NCBI RefSeq assembly: GCF_000805675.1 | Contig: NZ_JSEF01000005.1 | Location: 62,001 to 126,000 of the forward strand | Length of the DNA stretch: 64,000 nt | Reading direction: 5' to 3' | From: Corynebacterium minutissimum | GTDB taxonomy: Bacteria > Actinomycetota > Actinomycetes > Mycobacteriales > Mycobacteriaceae | Shown here: one piece after another, positions 27,401-35,679 of the stretch | How the letters are laid out: each line of letters begins with the position of its first letter | Position numbering within the stretch: the first letter of the stretch is position 1 | Position numbers and translations under genes: made by a program | The notes under the pieces: generated by a model | What the model was told of the DNA's origin: nothing | Seen by the model: only the letters and a program-made list of their open reading frames with translations | Database searches by the model: none

Positions 27401-30388
27401 GTGTGCGGAGAGCAGCGAGGCGGGGAAGTGGAAGGAGTAGCCAGACTCCACCGTCGGCATCTCCGTGATTTCATCGCCCTGCTCGGCCGTGGAGCTGACA
27501 CCGGCTAGGCCCTCCAGCAGGGTGAAGACGGAGTTGGGCAGGCGCTCCTCGGAGACTACCGGGGAGCTGCCCGTGGCTACGTCCTCCGGCAGGTCCACGG
27601 GAACGGTGACCTCGCGGACGTAGAAAGGGCGCTGCTCCTCCGGCAGGTCATCCCAGTAAGAATCCGCGGTGATGACGATCTCCCAGTTGCCGTCCGCATC
27701 CTGGCGCAGGTCGAAGGCATTCTCATCCATCTCATGTGCCGGGTTCGCCATCAGGTGGCCATGCCACAGCAGGGTAGGAGCGGTGCGCAGGAACGCGGCC
27801 TCATCGGCAGCGGAGTTCAGACGCGAGAAGGCCTTGTGCGGTGTCGAACCCTGCTCCAGCAGCGTATCCGTGGTGGCCTGCTCGAAGCGGGCAAGCAGGT
27901 CTGCCACCGGCTCGTTCTTCGTGGTAATACCTGCCACGGCCACTGGACCCGGGATGATGCGCACTTGGTCGGCGGTGTAGCGCTCATCCTGGGCCTGCCA
28001 CAGGGTATCTTTGCCAAACCAGGACTTCAGGTCACCATCGATGGCAGGTACCCACGGCATGGGCTTGACGTGCTTGTAGTGCAGCGAAATCCACCAGGCG
28101 GCATCGCGCGCGGAGACCTCCGTAGTGCGCGCGGCGGGGTATTCAGCCAGCAGCTTTGCGACGGCCTGCGGTGCATCGTGCACAGCTTCCACAGTGGGGA
28201 AGAGGGTTTCAATCTGGCCGTGGTCGGCCGGGTTCAGGCGGGCCTCAACACGGTGGAGGAGATCGATGAAACGGTCATCCCAGCTCGGATCCACAAAGGG
28301 ATGAGCCAGCTCCACAAAACGCTCGAGCCAATCGGCGTAGGTCATGGACTCTACGTCGCCGAAGTAGGGCTTACAGGTCTTGGCTAGAGCACCGATGATC
28401 TCCTGGCGGTGTGCCGGGTACTCCTCGATACTGAGGGAGGTAATCAGGCGCGAGGCCGCAGCGAAGGAATTGTCCAGGTCGTGGATGTCTGCCAGCAGGT
28501 GGGACTGCGATGACGCCACGCCGTGCGCGCCGCGGCCACGGCCTACCCATCCGCCGTTGTCCTCTGGGCCGATACCCGGAGTGTTGACCAGTAGTTCCTT
28601 GACGGAGTCGGTAGCTTTGGCCTCCTTGGTGGCCATGGCGACGGTGCCGAGGAAGACGGCGTCGACAGGCATAGCAGGCAGTCCATGCGCTTGTGCCCAC
28701 GCGCCGGTGAGGTACTCCGTGGCGCGCTCTGGTGTGGCGATGCCGCCGCCCACGGCGAGGTAGACATTGCTGTGAGCGCGGATCTCAGCGTAGGTCTCCA
28801 GCAGCATGTCATCGAGGTTTACCCACGAGTGGTGGCCGCCGGCATGCCCGTCCTCGATCTGCACGATGATCTGATCCTCCGGGTAGGCAGCGGCGATGGC
28901 CAGCACGTCCCGGATTTGCTTGGCGGTGCCGGGCTTGAAGGAGATGTAGGGGAAGCCATCCTCATGGAGTCGGGCGAGGAGCTCGCCGGCTTCTTCCACC
29001 TCGGGGATACCGGCGGAGATGCACACACCATTGAAAGGCGCACCGGCCGCACGGGCCTTGGGCACGATGCGCGCCTGACCAAACTGCAGGTTCCACAGAA
29101 AGCGATCGAAGAACATGGTGTTGAACTGGGCGGTTCGGCCCGGGTGCAAGTGCTTTTCCATGACCGCGAGGTGGGCACGGAAGACCTCTTCGGAGTACAT
29201 ACCGCCGCCGGCCATCTCCGTCCAGTGTCCGGCGTTTGCCGCCGCGGCCACGATCTCACCGTCAGCGGAGGTCGGAGTCATGCCGCCCAGCATGACGGGG
29301 GAGAGGCCCGTGAGATCCGAAAAGCGCGTCTGCGTAACGGTGCGCCCGCCGGGAAGCTCAAGGATGCGTGGTGCAAAGTCGGCGTAGTTCAGTGCAGTGG
29401 ACAGTTCGGTGCCGGGCGTGGTGAGAGAGTCGATGGCCTGCGGGGAAGCTGCCTCCACGACGACAACCCCGGTGCCCTCCACCGCGCGGCGCGTGATAGA
29501 AGTCAGAGCGCGGTCGAGAACGATGAGATGAGTAGCGTCCAGAGCATCTAGCGTCTGCGGCCAATTGTGCTCAGCCACGAGGATGGCCTCTGCGTGCTGG
29601 CGAGCGGCATGTTCATCCAAGCCGCACTTCTGAGCCAACGCCACGGTGCGCTCAGCGGCCATAGCGAGCACCGGGTTATGGAAAGGCAGAGCTACGGGCA
29701 GCTCGTCGAAACGCGCTTCGAGCTCATCACCGCCGATAGTGCGCTCCTCTAGAGCGGCATTGTGCTGCGCAGCGGCGCCTTCAATTGCCGCGCGCGTTGC
29801 CGCAAGGTCTTCTGGACTTCCGGATAACACGAGGTGGCGCCGCCCATTCACCACAGCGATGTCTGCTGTGCCGTGCAGGCGCTCGACAATGAAGTCGCGC
29901 TCGAGACCTCGCACTGACAGCATCTGCGAGCGGGGATCAGTACCGTTGACCGCCGTCGCGGCCGTGCCCATGAGAAGGGCTAGGGCTAGGGCTTCCGCTG
30001 GCTTATCGACGGCCATCTCTCCCAAACTTCCCTGCGAATGACCCGCGGTCACGTCGAGTGAGACGCCCAGGTCACGAAGTTGCTCGATGGCCGCAATCTG
30101 TCCCAGCACGATGCCCGGGATGGAGACGGCTGGGAGTACATCGCCTGGCTCGCGTTCTGCTTCTCCACCGATGAGTTGCTCCAAGCGTTCCACCGCACCG
30201 GGGCACGTGGAGGCTACCGAGCGGGCTGCCGGAGCAATGAGCATGCGCGCCTGGGCAAGTACTTCCTGCAGGCGCTGGGCAGTGGCTGGGGTGTGCGTGG
30301 CGACGGCGATGAAGCTTTGCCATTCAGAGCCCTGACCCGCGAAAAGGACGGCTGGGCGGGGCATAGAATGCAGCGGAGTTACAGGCAT
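21497..30388 (-). CDS. fas: type I fatty acid synthase
   Basis: 2,963-residue multifunctional enzyme making C16-C18 fatty acids, the precursors of phospholipids and corynomycolates. Domain order, with approximate residues: acetyltransferase (FAGQGSEW, GHSQGS ~118), enoyl reductase (GGMTPTS ~368), dehydratase (GDYNPIHTSYNAA ~1160), malonyl/palmitoyl transferase (GHSLGEYTALAS ~1364), acyl carrier domain with the pantetheine Ser in GVSSRRNQLLMD (~1721), ketoreductase (VTGAAPGSIATAL ~2014), and ketosynthase with the active Cys in GACATAAVS (~2606) and His in TLTGHSKAG. A complete domain set at normal length, so the organism need not be lipophilic. AAAGAGGA precedes the ATG. Whether this is the FasA or the FasB type cannot be told. 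Confidence 0.97.
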   Translation of the reverse strand: MPVTPLHSMPRPAVLFAGQGSEWQSFIAVATHTPATAQRLQEVLAQARMLIAPAARSVASTCPGAVERLEQLIGGEAEREPGDVLPAVSIPGIVLGQIAAIEQLRDLGVSLDVTAGHSQGSLGEMAVDKPAEALALALLMGTAATAVNGTDPRSQMLSVRGLERDFIVERLHGTADIAVVNGRRHLVLSGSPEDLAATRAAIEGAAAQHNAALEERTIGGDELEARFDELPVALPFHNPVLAMAAERTVALAQKCGLDEHAARQHAEAILVAEHNWPQTLDALDATHLIVLDRALTSITRRAVEGTGVVVVEAASPQAIDSLTTPGTELSTALNYADFAPRILELPGGRTVTQTRFSDLTGLSPVMLGGMTPTSADGEIVAAAANAGHWTEMAGGGMYSEEVFRAHLAVMEKHLHPGRTAQFNTMFFDRFLWNLQFGQARIVPKARAAGAPFNGVCISAGIPEVEEAGELLARLHEDGFPYISFKPGTAKQIRDVLAIAAAYPEDQIIVQIEDGHAGGHHSWVNLDDMLLETYAEIRAHSNVYLAVGGGIATPERATEYLTGAWAQAHGLPAMPVDAVFLGTVAMATKEAKATDSVKELLVNTPGIGPEDNGGWVGRGRGAHGVASSQSHLLADIHDLDNSFAAASRLITSLSIEEYPAHRQEIIGALAKTCKPYFGDVESMTYADWLERFVELAHPFVDPSWDDRFIDLLHRVEARLNPADHGQIETLFPTVEAVHDAPQAVAKLLAEYPAARTTEVSARDAAWWISLHYKHVKPMPWVPAIDGDLKSWFGKDTLWQAQDERYTADQVRIIPGPVAVAGITTKNEPVADLLARFEQATTDTLLEQGSTPHKAFSRLNSAADEAAFLRTAPTLLWHGHLMANPAHEMDENAFDLRQDADGNWEIVITADSYWDDLPEEQRPFYVREVTVPVDLPEDVATGSSPVVSEERLPNSVFTLLEGLAGVSSTAEQGDEITEMPTVESGYSFHFPASLLSAHSAVTCGNASAEKAGTPDVLVGPCWPAIYAALGSGRLEDGYPVIEGLLNAVHLDHVIDVRVPLEQLADGRQINVTSSCTAVEESASGRIVTVELELKDHASGDVVATQMHRFAIRGRATGTAAPSPAPEWGGGKSATKVVPTPRSFIDRATVTAPQDMTPFALVSGDYNPIHTSYNAAQLVNLEAPLVHGMWLSAAAQQVAGRHGRVVGWTYSMYGMVQLGDDIEITVERVGRKGIHQALEVTCRIDGDVVSRGQALLAAPRTAYVYPGQGIQAVGMGKGDRQASPAAREAWRRADAHTRANLGFSIQKIIDENPTELSVRGTTFRHPQGVLHLTQFTQVALAVVAYAQTERLRAEDALAPTSYFAGHSLGEYTALASLANIFDLEGVIDIVYSRGSAMGSLVPRDAEGNSEYAMAALRPNMAGIDADNVDAWVAEVAEATGEFLEIVNYNIRGQQYSIAGTKKALKALVDKANAIAPRAAVMVPGIDVPFHSRVLREGVPAFAEKLDELLPAQLDLDALVGRYIPNLVARPFELTQDFVDAVAPLAPSGKLDGLNVADVDDNELARLLLIELLSWQFASPVRWIETQEFLFAQVEQIIEVGLASSPTLTNLAERSLKVAGIPEGTIRVLNVERDQEQVMLADVFEAPAPEPVAESVAEEAPQADDVPAPAAPTAPAPAAVPSDAPELRFGAAEAIMVLFAFQNKIRVDQIMDSDTVEELTNGVSSRRNQLLMDMSAELGVPAIDGAADADVATLREKVSTAAPGYVAFGPVLGEAVGARLRQLFGAAGLKPTAVAEYVTGTWGLPESWIAHVEAEILLGSREEDSVRGGSLSTVPASATSKSAAHELIDTAVQAVAAAHGASVSKGAAAGGAGGGAVVDSAALDAFAETVTGENGVLATAARQVLSQLGLDSEPELIEAPDTTVIDAVEAELGSGWLKSVAPSFDSTKAVLFDDSWAIARERLARVALGQAEYSVESFRGTGEGLARQARWWKREDIAKAAVDTTPGAFNGEVALVTGAAPGSIATALVERLLEGGATVIMTASRVSQARKEFARTLYAEHGAASSALWLVPANLSSFRDIDALIDWIGTEQRESVGNEVKILKPALTPSLAFPFAAPSVSGSLADASGSTEAQARLLLWSVERTIAGLARLSQGDVDKRCHVVLPGSPNRGTFGGDGAYGEVKAALDAILNKWKVEAGWPQGVTLAQAKIGWVAGTHLMGGNDALVPAAEKAGIKVWSPEEISSELMDLASTDVREQAAYAPVEKDLTGGLEGFSLKELAADVEPVGDVAQEKKDAPATITALPNQVQAVQPGLEEKVGQVTTDLEDMVVIAGIGEVSSWGSGRTRFEAEYGLQRDGSAELTAAGVLELAWMTGLVEWREDPHPGWFVVNDDEEIAEEEIFERFRDEVVARCGIRTLTDKYHLTDRGSIDLTTVFLDRDVTFTVDSEATARDIQEADPEFVSIVEVDDEWQVTRRKGATVKVPRKATLTRTVAAQMPDDFDAAKWGIPEHMLDSLDRMAVWNLVTAVDAFTQAGFSPAELLRSIHPGQVATTQGTGIGGMESLHKVFVSRFLGEERPSDILQEALPNVIAAHTMQSLVGGYGSMIHPIGACATAAVSIEEAVDKIALGKADVVVAGGIDDVQVESLQGFGDMNATAETATMTAKGIDDRFISRANDRRRGGFLEGEGGGTVLLVRASLAADLGLPVLAVVAHAASYGDGAHTSIPAPGLGALGAGRGRENSRLARSLRGLGLTPNDVRVLSKHDTSTNANDPNESELHSLLWPAIGRDKDQPMFVISQKTLTGHSKAGAALFQTGGIIDVFRTHRIPANVSLDCVDPLIAPKAPNLVWLRSPLDLAAAGHNVKAAALTSLGFGHVSALIVYAHPGVFEQAVAQQRGADAAASWRERAESRLRAGRAHFEAGMLGRAPLFEVIEGRRLPAHNAKAAEIAMLLDDSARLSEDGTYPEN

Positions 30389-30701
30389 TTTTCCTCTTTG
30401 TGCTGGTCGGGGATAAGTCTCTGACTAGGTGCCAAGCAATAGTTTGCCGAACATAACTAATCATGATGACGCCACCGTAGTCGAAGCCTGTTGGAAAAAG
30501 GGCCTCCCGCGCGCAAAATGTGAGGTTTTTCTCACGTTTGATTCGTGGGTGGGGGTAGTCTTGCGCTTCTCGACGAGCGAAGGTGCCCAACCTTTTGTAT
30601 TCTTGGCGGCACTGCAGCAGCTCGGGGGAGGGTGATGTGTGTGGGGACCTCACGACCAGCTCGCTCAGTAAGTACGTAACACACAAAATTTAGGGGGGAC
30701 A
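30389..30701. other. 313-bp divergent spacer between fas and the YbjN-like gene
   Basis: Carries the leftward fas promoter and leader and the rightward promoter of the next gene, whose ribosome binding site AGGGGGG lies at 30692-30698. A run of T residues and a G-tract near 30545-30560 are visible, but no inverted repeat of note and no credible ORF. Confidence 0.3.
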
Positions 30702-31691
30702 ATGTCTCAAACCGCATCTCGCAATTCAGTTAAAACCCCAGCAGCACTCAGCACTAGGCGCGTAAAGAAGGCCATGGAGAGGCTGGCCGGCTCGCTAGAA
30801 AAGGACTCCATAGGCCTGCCTACCATCCGGATCCCGGGTGGCCGCATGAGTATTGGTGTCAACGACGAGTTGGGAGGCCTCTCCATTCTTGGCTATTGGG
30901 GTGGCTCGGTGTGCTTCGATCCAGACCGGCAGCCCTTGCGTATGGACGTCAACGACTTTAACGGTGGAGGTATCTCCGGCAATCTCGTCGCCGAGCCCTG
31001 TGGAAGCTCCATAGCTCACTCACATCTGCGCGTTTATGCACCGCCTTACCTGCCGTCGACAGCAACGAATTCGCAGCTCAAGAGCATCATTTCTGGATAC
31101 GCGAAGTCCCTCTCGGCGGTCTTTGCGCGCTTCGATGAGCATTTTCCGGAGGAACCCTCCGAACCCATGCACGGTGCAGGGCTCAAACCCGTGTCTCCAC
31201 ACTATTTCAGTGAGGTGTACGAGGTATCAGCAGTCGGCATGTGGCGCGTGCACCAACGCGCAACGCGCCTCGTCTCGATGGAGCACCCAGTTCACGTTGT
31301 GAACCACGGCAACGGCACGGTGGGCATCACGATTGAAGACCACACGATTACGGTGCAGGCGGCATGCGACGGCTCTGACGATATCGAACTAAGCCTCGTG
31401 ACCCCGTCAGGCAGGTGCCTCTGTGACCTTGATGCCCTCGTGCGCTGGGCGGAATTCAAGAATGATGTCCAGTATGCGTACTCCGCGCGCATTGAGACTG
31501 TGCGTCGGGGTACCGACGAGGATTTGTTCCTCGTCACCACGGCCCGCATCCCCACTGGCTGGGGCTACACGGACGCGCAGCTGGATCACCAGTTGAGCAC
31601 TCTGGTGAGCCAGCTGATCTGGGCCGGGGAGGAATTCTACTCAACGTTCAACCCTAGCCGCTTCATGAGCTATGCCGAACGTGCTGCCTAA
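30702..31691 (+). CDS. two-domain YbjN-like protein, unknown
   Basis: 329-residue soluble protein without signal or membrane segments. Two halves, each ending in an amphipathic helix pattern (SQLKSIISGYAKSLSAVFAR near residue 125 and LDHQLSTLVSQLIWAGEEFY near 300), suggest a duplicated YbjN / type III chaperone-like fold; this assignment is tentative. The first 40 residues are basic and Ala/Ser-rich. A strong G-rich ribosome binding site precedes the ATG. It is convergent with the acyl-CoA ligase, stops 2 bp apart. Confidence 0.6.
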   Translation: MSQTASRNSVKTPAALSTRRVKKAMERLAGSLEKDSIGLPTIRIPGGRMSIGVNDELGGLSILGYWGGSVCFDPDRQPLRMDVNDFNGGGISGNLVAEPCGSSIAHSHLRVYAPPYLPSTATNSQLKSIISGYAKSLSAVFARFDEHFPEEPSEPMHGAGLKPVSPHYFSEVYEVSAVGMWRVHQRATRLVSMEHPVHVVNHGNGTVGITIEDHTITVQAACDGSDDIELSLVTPSGRCLCDLDALVRWAEFKNDVQYAYSARIETVRRGTDEDLFLVTTARIPTGWGYTDAQLDHQLSTLVSQLIWAGEEFYSTFNPSRFMSYAERAA

Positions 31692-31693
31692 GC

Positions 31694-33427
31694 CTAGGCG
31701 TGCTCTTTGATGAGCTCTAAGAGTTCCTTCTGTACCTCGCGGCGGCGGACCTTGCCCAGCTGGTCCGACGCGAGGTGCTCGAAGTGGTAGAACCTGCGCG
31801 GAACCTTGTAGCGGGTAAGGCGCTCGCGGCAGTAGTCCTTGAGGCCTTCGGGGTCGAGCACGGCGCCGTCGTTAAGCACAATGCATCCCACGACGTCCTC
31901 AGAACCGTCGTCACGGGGTAGGCCCACGACGGCCACGTTGGTTACGTCTGGGTGCTGGCGAATGACGTCTTCGACCTCCGCCGGGTAGATGTTGAAGCCG
32001 CCGGTAATGATCATCTCCTTGATGCGGGAAACAATCTTGATGAAGCCATCTGACTCCATAATTGCCATGTCACCCGTGCGGTACCAGCCATTGTGGAAGG
32101 CGTTCTCGGTGGCCTCCGGCATGTTGAAATAGCCCTTGAATACCTGGGGGCCGCGCACGAGGAGCTCGCCCGCGGTGCCGTCCGGCTGGGTCTCGTCGAG
32201 GTTATCTGGGTTGCCGATGCGCACCTCGGTATCCGGGAAAGGAATGCCGATGTACCCGGGGCGGCGGTTCTTGTTCAGTGGGTTCACCGTGACGATGGGG
32301 GAGGTCTCCGTCAGGCCATAGCCCTCTACCAGAAGTCCACCGGTAAGGGCCTCCCATTCCTCGACGATTTCCGGCGGCAAGGCGGCTGCTCCGGAAAGGC
32401 TGTTTTCAATTCCGTGCAGGTCAATGCCTTGTTCCTTGGCTGCTTCCATGACCTTGGCGTAGATCGTGGGCACGCCCGGCATCCAGGTGGGGCGGCGCTT
32501 CTTCATGATGTCCAGCAGGAGCGGAATCTTGGGAGCCGGCGTCAGGACGAGCTCGCCACCGATGTGCACGCCGAGCGCCGCGATAAGGGTAAGGCCGTAC
32601 ACGTGGAAGAGGGGCAGGGCCGCGAGCATTCGTTCGGCTTTATCTCCCAGTTCCGGAACCCAGGACTCCGCCATCTTCATGTTGCAGTACAGGTTGGAGT
32701 GGGTCAGCTCCGCGCCCTTCGGGGTTCCCGTGGTTCCGGAGGTGTAGAGAATGAGTGCAGTGTCGTTATGGTCGACCTTCGCGTCTTTCAGCTTATGACC
32801 GTGTCCGCCGATGGCACGGCCAGTGAGGACACTCCACGGCACGGTATTGGGGGCCGGGACGGAGAGTTCTTCGCGCTTGTCCTTAATGAAGGGGATAGGC
32901 AGGCGTAGGAGCGCTTGCTTGCGGCGCGGCATCGCTTCAATCATGTTGACCGTGACGATGGTCTCCAGCGGGGTAGAGTCACGCAGTTTCTCGAACGTTG
33001 GGCTCGCCTTGTCCCAGACCACCGCCACGCGCGCGGCATGGTCGTTGAAGAGTGGCTCCAGCTCTGGGGTGGTGTAGAGCGGGTTGTGCTCCACGACGGT
33101 CGCTCCCAGCTTCAGGATGGCGTAGAACACCGCCACGTGCTGAGGGCAATTGGGAAGGGCGACTGCTACGCGGTCACCGGGGCGGATTCCGAAGGCCTTT
33201 AATCCTGCGGCGGCGGCGCGCACGTGGGTATCGAGCTCGCGGTACGTCATCTGGCTGCCAAAGAACCAGGTGGCTGGCCTATCGCCGTAGGCCTCGACGG
33301 TTTCTTGGTAGGAGTCCAAGAGGGTCTTGTCGCCGTAGTCCAAGTGGGGTTTGGTCCATTCGGGGTAGTACTGCAGCCATGCCTTGGTCTCGTAGGCAGA
33401 GGGCGCTTTCGCAGGGGCTTCGGTCAT
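31694..33427 (-). CDS. long-chain fatty acid-CoA ligase (FadD type)
   Basis: 577-residue ANL-family adenylating enzyme activating fatty acids to acyl-AMP and then acyl-CoA. P-loop-like motif [20 protein letters not shown] (~230), the GYGLTETSP motif (~370), WYRTGDMAIM, and the C-terminal hinge with IKEMIITGGFNIYPAEVED; the final catalytic Lys lies in LGKVRRREVQ. Full length. Its paralogue at 33891-35603 has the same architecture and nearly the same C-terminus. Likely feeds acyl chains from FAS-I or the environment into lipid or mycolate metabolism. Confidence 0.93.
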   Translation of the reverse strand: MTEAPAKAPSAYETKAWLQYYPEWTKPHLDYGDKTLLDSYQETVEAYGDRPATWFFGSQMTYRELDTHVRAAAAGLKAFGIRPGDRVAVALPNCPQHVAVFYAILKLGATVVEHNPLYTTPELEPLFNDHAARVAVVWDKASPTFEKLRDSTPLETIVTVNMIEAMPRRKQALLRLPIPFIKDKREELSVPAPNTVPWSVLTGRAIGGHGHKLKDAKVDHNDTALILYTSGTTGTPKGAELTHSNLYCNMKMAESWVPELGDKAERMLAALPLFHVYGLTLIAALGVHIGGELVLTPAPKIPLLLDIMKKRRPTWMPGVPTIYAKVMEAAKEQGIDLHGIENSLSGAAALPPEIVEEWEALTGGLLVEGYGLTETSPIVTVNPLNKNRRPGYIGIPFPDTEVRIGNPDNLDETQPDGTAGELLVRGPQVFKGYFNMPEATENAFHNGWYRTGDMAIMESDGFIKIVSRIKEMIITGGFNIYPAEVEDVIRQHPDVTNVAVVGLPRDDGSEDVVGCIVLNDGAVLDPEGLKDYCRERLTRYKVPRRFYHFEHLASDQLGKVRRREVQKELLELIKEHA

Positions 33428-33890
33428 GAGCGAGAACTCCTTAGGTGGTCAAATATGTTATGTGTGGAACAGTATAACTAATTTGTGACCGACGTCTCGC
33501 AAAACTTTGCAAAGTTACTACTCGTAACGAAAGGAGCTGCGCCGAGAGCCGTTGACACGGTTGAATAGTCGCTCAAGCTGTGGGGCCTTCTTGCCCGTCG
33601 TGCGGGGAGGAATAGAGGCTGGACGGTGGCAAGGCGCCTAATCCAGCGAGATGAAGGGGAAAGCTTAGGGGCTCATCCAAGAGGAGCTGGGCCGCAGTGA
33701 GTCCGTCTGCCCGCGCACGACACGTTGGTTCATACTTATCCCCCCGGAATGTGTGAACTTCAATGTAGCACCGATGAGTCCCAGGTGCGCGACAACCGCC
33801 GTAACTCTAAAAAGTTTGGAAGATTCGAGCCTTTTCGGCGCGACTTTTCAGAGTTAGGGCGGTCTTAGGAGTTAGGGCGGTTGAAACCAG
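33428..33890. other. 463-bp spacer between the two ligase genes
   Basis: Contains the promoter region of the downstream ligase gene and, at 33795-33863, a large inverted repeat with 21-bp arms (two mismatches) separated by 27 bp, just after the stop of the upstream ligase. The right arm's AGTTAGGGCGGT is repeated directly at 33870-33881. No ORF of note. Confidence 0.45.
33795..33881. repeat. inverted repeat plus 12-bp direct repeat, probable terminator
   Basis: Arms at 33795-33815 and 33843-33863; left arm begins ACCGCC and ends AAAAAGT, right arm begins ACTTTTC and ends GGGCGGT. A second copy of AGTTAGGGCGGT lies at 33870-33881. Position 10 bp after the ligase stop suits transcription termination, though the long loop and extra repeat are unusual. 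Confidence 0.5.
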
Positions 33891-35603
33891 TTACTTCTCA
33901 GCCTTGAGCCGCTTGAGCAGATCCTCCTGCACCTCGCGGCGGCGAATCTTGCCCAGCTGATCCGTGGCGAGCTGCTCGAAGTGATAGAAGGTGCGCGGAA
34001 CCTTGTAGCGCGTCAGACGCTCGCGGCAGTAGTCCTTCAGGCCCTCCGGATCCATGGCGGCGCCGTCGGCCAAAATGACACAAGCCACGACGTCTTCCGA
34101 GCCATCCGAGCGCGGGCGACCCACGACCGCTGCTTCGTCGACGTCTGGGTGGGAGGTCAGAACCTCTTCGACCTCGCCAGGGTAGACGTTGAAGCCGCCG
34201 GTAATGATGATTTCCTTGATGCGGCTGACCAAGCGAATGAAGCCGTCTTCTTCCATGACACCCATATCGCCGGTGCGGAACCAGTCACCGTGGAAAGCAT
34301 TCTGGGTGGCTTCCTCATCGTCGAAGTAGCGTTTGAATACCTGTGGGCCGCGGGCGAGTACCTCGCCTTCTTCGCCATCCGGCATGGTCTCATCGAGGTT
34401 GTCCGGGTTGGCGATGCGAATTTCGGTATCAGGGAAGGGGATACCCACGTAGCCGGGGCGGCGGTCGGAGCTCATGGGGTTACCCACGATGATGGGCGAG
34501 CACTCAGTGAGGCCATAACCTTCGACCAGCATGCCGCCGGTGTACTTCTCCCACTTCTCCACGGTGTTGACCGGCAGGGTGGATGCGCCGGAGAACGCCG
34601 CGCGGACGCCATCGAGGGACACGCCGTCTTCTTCTGCCTTGGCCACGATGCGCTCGTAGAGAGTCGGCACGCCCGGAATCCAGGTGGGGGTGTGCTTCTT
34701 CATGAGATCCATGATGAGCGGCATCTGCGGGCTGGGCAGGAGAACCAATTCACTAGCGATGAGGGGTGCCAAGGTGGCATTCATGGTGAGGCCATAGGCG
34801 TGGAAGAACGGCAGGGCAGCCAACATGCGCTCCGGGGAATCGCCCAAGCCAGGTACCCAGTGCTTACCCATGAGCAGGTTGGAGAAAAGGTTGCCGTGTG
34901 TAAGCTCCGCGCCCTTAGGTTTACCCGTCGTACCTGAGGTGTAGAGGATAATGGCGGTGGTGTCCTTGGTGACTTCCTCCGGCGAGAGGACATCGGAACC
35001 ATCGCCGCCGATGGCATTGCCCACGAGGGACTCCCACGGCACCGTATTAGGTGCAGGGGCGGTGAGCTGATCGCGCTTGGACTTCAGCGGTGGAATCGGC
35101 AGGCGCAGGGCTAGGCGCTGCGGAGTGGGCATGGCGTTCACCATGTTGATGGACACGACAGTTTCCAGGTTCGTCGTGGCGCGCAGCTTTTCCAAGGTGG
35201 AGGCCGTCTTATCCCACGCGATGGCGATACGTGCGCCGTGGTTCTGGAACAGGCCCTCGAGCTCGTGGGCGGTGTACAGCGGGTTGTGGAGAACCGCGAT
35301 AGCGCCCAACTTCAGCACGGCCCAGAAGGACGCGATGAACTGCGGGCAATTCGGAGCCACGATGGCGACGCGGTCGCCCGGGCGAACGCCGAAGGCGCGC
35401 AGACCAGCAGCTGCGCGGCGCACCTGCTTGTCCAGCTCGGCATACGTTTGCGTGCGGCCGAAGAAATAGGTTGCGGACTTGTCGGGGTGCAGGGCGAGGT
35501 TGTTGTCGTAGACGTCGAGAAGCGTGGTGTCCCCATATTCCAAGCTGTGCGGGGTCCATTCTGGATAGTGCTGGAGCCACGCCTTGGACTCGAATGCCGA
35601 CAT
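33891..35603 (-). CDS. long-chain fatty acid-CoA ligase paralogue (FadD type)
   Basis: 570-residue ANL-family ligase, second copy of the enzyme at 31694-33427. Motifs: [21 protein letters not shown] (~228), [11 protein letters not shown] (~365), [15 protein letters not shown], and [19 protein letters not shown] with the late [16 protein letters not shown] lies 10 nt before the ATG. Divergent from mshA. Tandem paralogues imply different chain-length preference or regulation; which substrate each uses is not visible. Confidence 0.93.
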   Translation of the reverse strand: MSAFESKAWLQHYPEWTPHSLEYGDTTLLDVYDNNLALHPDKSATYFFGRTQTYAELDKQVRRAAAGLRAFGVRPGDRVAIVAPNCPQFIASFWAVLKLGAIAVLHNPLYTAHELEGLFQNHGARIAIAWDKTASTLEKLRATTNLETVVSINMVNAMPTPQRLALRLPIPPLKSKRDQLTAPAPNTVPWESLVGNAIGGDGSDVLSPEEVTKDTTAIILYTSGTTGKPKGAELTHGNLFSNLLMGKHWVPGLGDSPERMLAALPFFHAYGLTMNATLAPLIASELVLLPSPQMPLIMDLMKKHTPTWIPGVPTLYERIVAKAEEDGVSLDGVRAAFSGASTLPVNTVEKWEKYTGGMLVEGYGLTECSPIIVGNPMSSDRRPGYVGIPFPDTEIRIANPDNLDETMPDGEEGEVLARGPQVFKRYFDDEEATQNAFHGDWFRTGDMGVMEEDGFIRLVSRIKEIIITGGFNVYPGEVEEVLTSHPDVDEAAVVGRPRSDGSEDVVACVILADGAAMDPEGLKDYCRERLTRYKVPRTFYHFEQLATDQLGKIRRREVQEDLLKRLKAEK

Positions 35604-35679
35604 CTCTACACCTTTCGGTCACGTCTCTGAAGTTGGGAGCCAGTATAACGTGGCTCCTTTCCAGATACACTGGGTGACT

